From Gammaproteobacteria bacterium (lineage in GTDB: Bacteria; Pseudomonadota; Gammaproteobacteria; Xanthomonadales; Marinicellaceae): a stretch of DNA of 6,670 bases. The position numbers and the translations under genes were made by a program. Below, in pieces: positions 5,734-6,670 of this stretch. The stretch lies in the NCBI GenBank assembly GCA_030426065.1, contig JAUHZH010000127.1, forward strand, positions 1 to 6,670, given 5' to 3'. The notes beneath the pieces are model-generated. The model was not told the DNA's origin. It saw only the letters and a list, made by a program, of their open reading frames with translations, and ran no database searches. The stretch's first letter is position 1. Each line of letters begins with the position of its first letter.

Positions 5734-6597
5734 CAACTCTTTGACTTTGGGCACTTGATTCAAGTCCCAGTTTTCTACAGCCCAGTCCATCAGTTTGGAC
5801 TGGGTTTTTTTGTGGTCTTTCGGTGGTTTTTGGCCCAATAAAGTCAAAACCAGTTGGGTCATTTGAAGTGGACATTCACCGTATATTTCCTTGGCGTGGT
5901 TTTGTTTGCTGAGCTTGTGACCTGTTTGGGTGGCAATCACCGGAAAGTGAGCATAGGTGGGGGTGTTGAGGTTGAGCAAATGTTGTAAATGAATTTGCCG
6001 ACCCGTGGTGTCAAGTATGTCATACCCGCGAACCACTTCAGAAATGCCCTGATGGGCATCCACCACCACAGCCAATTGATATGCCACCAAATGGTCTTTT
6101 CTTTTGATGATGAAATCACCACCTTGAGCGGCGATGTTCTGGCTTTGTTTGCCTTGAATCAAGTCTGTGAATACCCAATCGTTGTCATCGGTTTTGATTC
6201 TGATGGCATGCGGTAATTCACAGGGGAACGAATGCGTGGTGCAGGTGCCAGGATAACGTTCGTGAGTGCGCAAAGATTTCCTGCTGCAAGTGCAAGGAAA
6301 GCACAAGCCAAGATCGATCAATTGGTCCAATGCACGTTGGTAGCGCATTTGTTGTTCAGGATGGCTTTGGTACATGATGGGCTCGTCAGAGACCAGTCCA
6401 TACCTTGCCAGTTCTTTGATGATGGTTTGGTCGGCACCTGGGACGCAGCGTGGCAGATCCAAATCTTCCATCCGGATCAGCCATTGGCCATTGCCTGATT
6501 TGGCTTGTAAAAAGCTGGCCATGGCGGCCACCAATGAACCCAGATGTAAGTTACCTGTGGGTGCGGGGGCAAAGCGTCCGCGGTATGGCTTACTCAA
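5704..6597 (-). CDS. gluQ: Glutamyl-Q tRNA(Asp) synthetase
   Basis: GluQ activates glutamate with ATP and attaches it to queuosine at position 34 of tRNA(Asp); it is a GluRS catalytic core without the anticodon-binding half. The 297-residue product has the class I signature RFAPAPTGNLHLGS at 8-21, MEDLDLPR at 43-50, zinc ligands Cys102, Cys104, Tyr115 and Cys119 in the GluQ arrangement, VVRGYDILDTTGRQIHL near 188-204, and KLSKQ at 228-232 in place of KMSKS. I prefer TTG 6597: GGAG (6605-6602) precedes it and it overlaps the upstream stop by 8 bases. A GTG at 6615 would add six residues but lacks a ribosome site. The usual proteobacterial neighbour dksA is not adjacent here. The last 30 bases overlap the convergent cyclophilin gene, and its coding sequence contains that gene's terminator in antisense. 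Confidence 0.95.
   Translation of the reverse strand: MSKPYRGRFAPAPTGNLHLGSLVAAMASFLQAKSGNGQWLIRMEDLDLPRCVPGADQTIIKELARYGLVSDEPIMYQSHPEQQMRYQRALDQLIDLGLCFPCTCSRKSLRTHERYPGTCTTHSFPCELPHAIRIKTDDNDWVFTDLIQGKQSQNIAAQGGDFIIKRKDHLVAYQLAVVVDAHQGISEVVRGYDILDTTGRQIHLQHLLNLNTPTYAHFPVIATQTGHKLSKQNHAKEIYGECPLQMTQLVLTLLGQKPPKDHKKTQSKLMDWAVENWDLNQVPKVKELLWRDARVSH
5781..5811 (+). terminator. Intrinsic terminator of the rightward genes, inside gluQ
   Basis: On the forward strand CCCAGTCC (5781-5788) and GGACTGGG (5797-5804) form a perfect 8-bp GC-rich stem with the loop ATCAGTTT, followed immediately by seven T residues (5805-5811). It lies 48 bases after the cyclophilin stop, so it is ideally placed to end that transcript. 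On the reverse strand the hairpin is preceded by the A run rather than followed by T, so it should not stop gluQ transcription. There it encodes KKTQSKLMDW near the C terminus of GluQ. Confidence 0.85.
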
Positions 6598-6670
6598 CTT
6601 GCTCCATGTGCTCACTGGGCGGTGCGATGAAATTGCCTTGAACGTAATTGACCGCCATCTTCCACATGAT
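6590..6670 (-). CDS. C-terminal end of a probable EAL-domain protein, cut by the right edge
   Basis: Reading leftward from the window edge, one frame gives 26 residues, beginning IMWKMAVNYVQGNFIAPPSE and ending HMEQVE, then TAA at 6592-6590. The pattern of a hydrophobic/tryptophan lead-in, then NYVQGNFIAPPSE, matches the end of EAL domains, where a G-x-x-Y-x-Q-G-(Y/F)-x-x-x-x-P motif closes the TIM-barrel of cyclic-di-GMP phosphodiesterases. From memory, the ending is particularly like long regulatory GGDEF-EAL or FimX-type proteins. The catalytic residues lie outside the window, so activity cannot be judged. Its stop overlaps the likely start of gluQ, implying co-transcription. The fragment is short, so the family call is tentative while the reading frame itself is fairly secure. 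Confidence 0.6.
   Translation of the reverse strand: MMWKMAVNYVQGNFIAPPSEHMEQVE

Noticed and set aside
5805..5820. On the gluQ strand a run of seven A residues lies just before the stable hairpin, resembling a programmed frameshift site.
   Set aside because: The zero frame reads CAC AAA AAA ACC, which is not the tandem slip arrangement, and the stem begins only about 3 bases after the run. GluQ is full length without any shift.

Overview
The window looks like a chromosomal segment of a gammaproteobacterium with roughly balanced base composition. The evidence is type II secretion (T2SS) pseudopilins, a short-form NAD kinase, a cN-I-type 5'-nucleotidase, a stand-alone glutamyl-Q tRNA(Asp) synthetase, and a cyclophilin carrying an extra C-terminal module. 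That module resembles ones I associate from memory with marine and Xanthomonadales-like gammaproteobacteria such as Marinicella. The placement is an impression, not a search result. There is no sign of a mobile element, CRISPR array, rRNA or tRNA.

Layout. Positions 1-78 appear to hold the first codons of a gene read leftward, running off the window (uncertain). Positions 79-141 are a compact divergent promoter region in which a strong sigma70-type promoter for the rightward genes overlaps a candidate leftward promoter. Positions 142-3018 encode the complete pseudopilin set of a T2SS in the usual order, gspG-H-I-J-K, with overlapping or nearly abutting genes. Neither gspF (expected upstream) nor gspL/M/N (expected downstream) is present, so the rest of the secretion machine must be encoded elsewhere. 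Positions 3059-5733 continue on the same strand with nadK, a 5'-nucleotidase and a secreted cyclophilin-type peptidyl-prolyl isomerase, the last two tightly coupled (3-bp gap, then a 4-bp overlap).

On the opposite strand, 6670-5704 holds the last codons of what looks like an EAL-domain (cyclic-di-GMP phosphodiesterase-type) protein, followed by gluQ, which overlaps it and probably starts at TTG. The cyclophilin gene and gluQ converge and overlap by 30 bp. The only good intrinsic terminator for the rightward genes (5781-5811) lies inside the gluQ coding region.

How the genes fit. GspG is the major pseudopilin and GspH-I-J-K form the tip of the periplasmic pseudopilus that drives substrates through the outer-membrane secretin. 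NadK and the 5'-nucleotidase act on cytosolic nucleotides. The cyclophilin would help fold proteins in the envelope. GluQ modifies queuosine in tRNA(Asp). Most of the window is recognisable conserved biology. The less ordinary parts are the transcript architecture (divergent promoter, antisense terminator, overlapping 3' ends) and the cyclophilin's uncharacterised C-terminal module. I found no convincing wholly new system.
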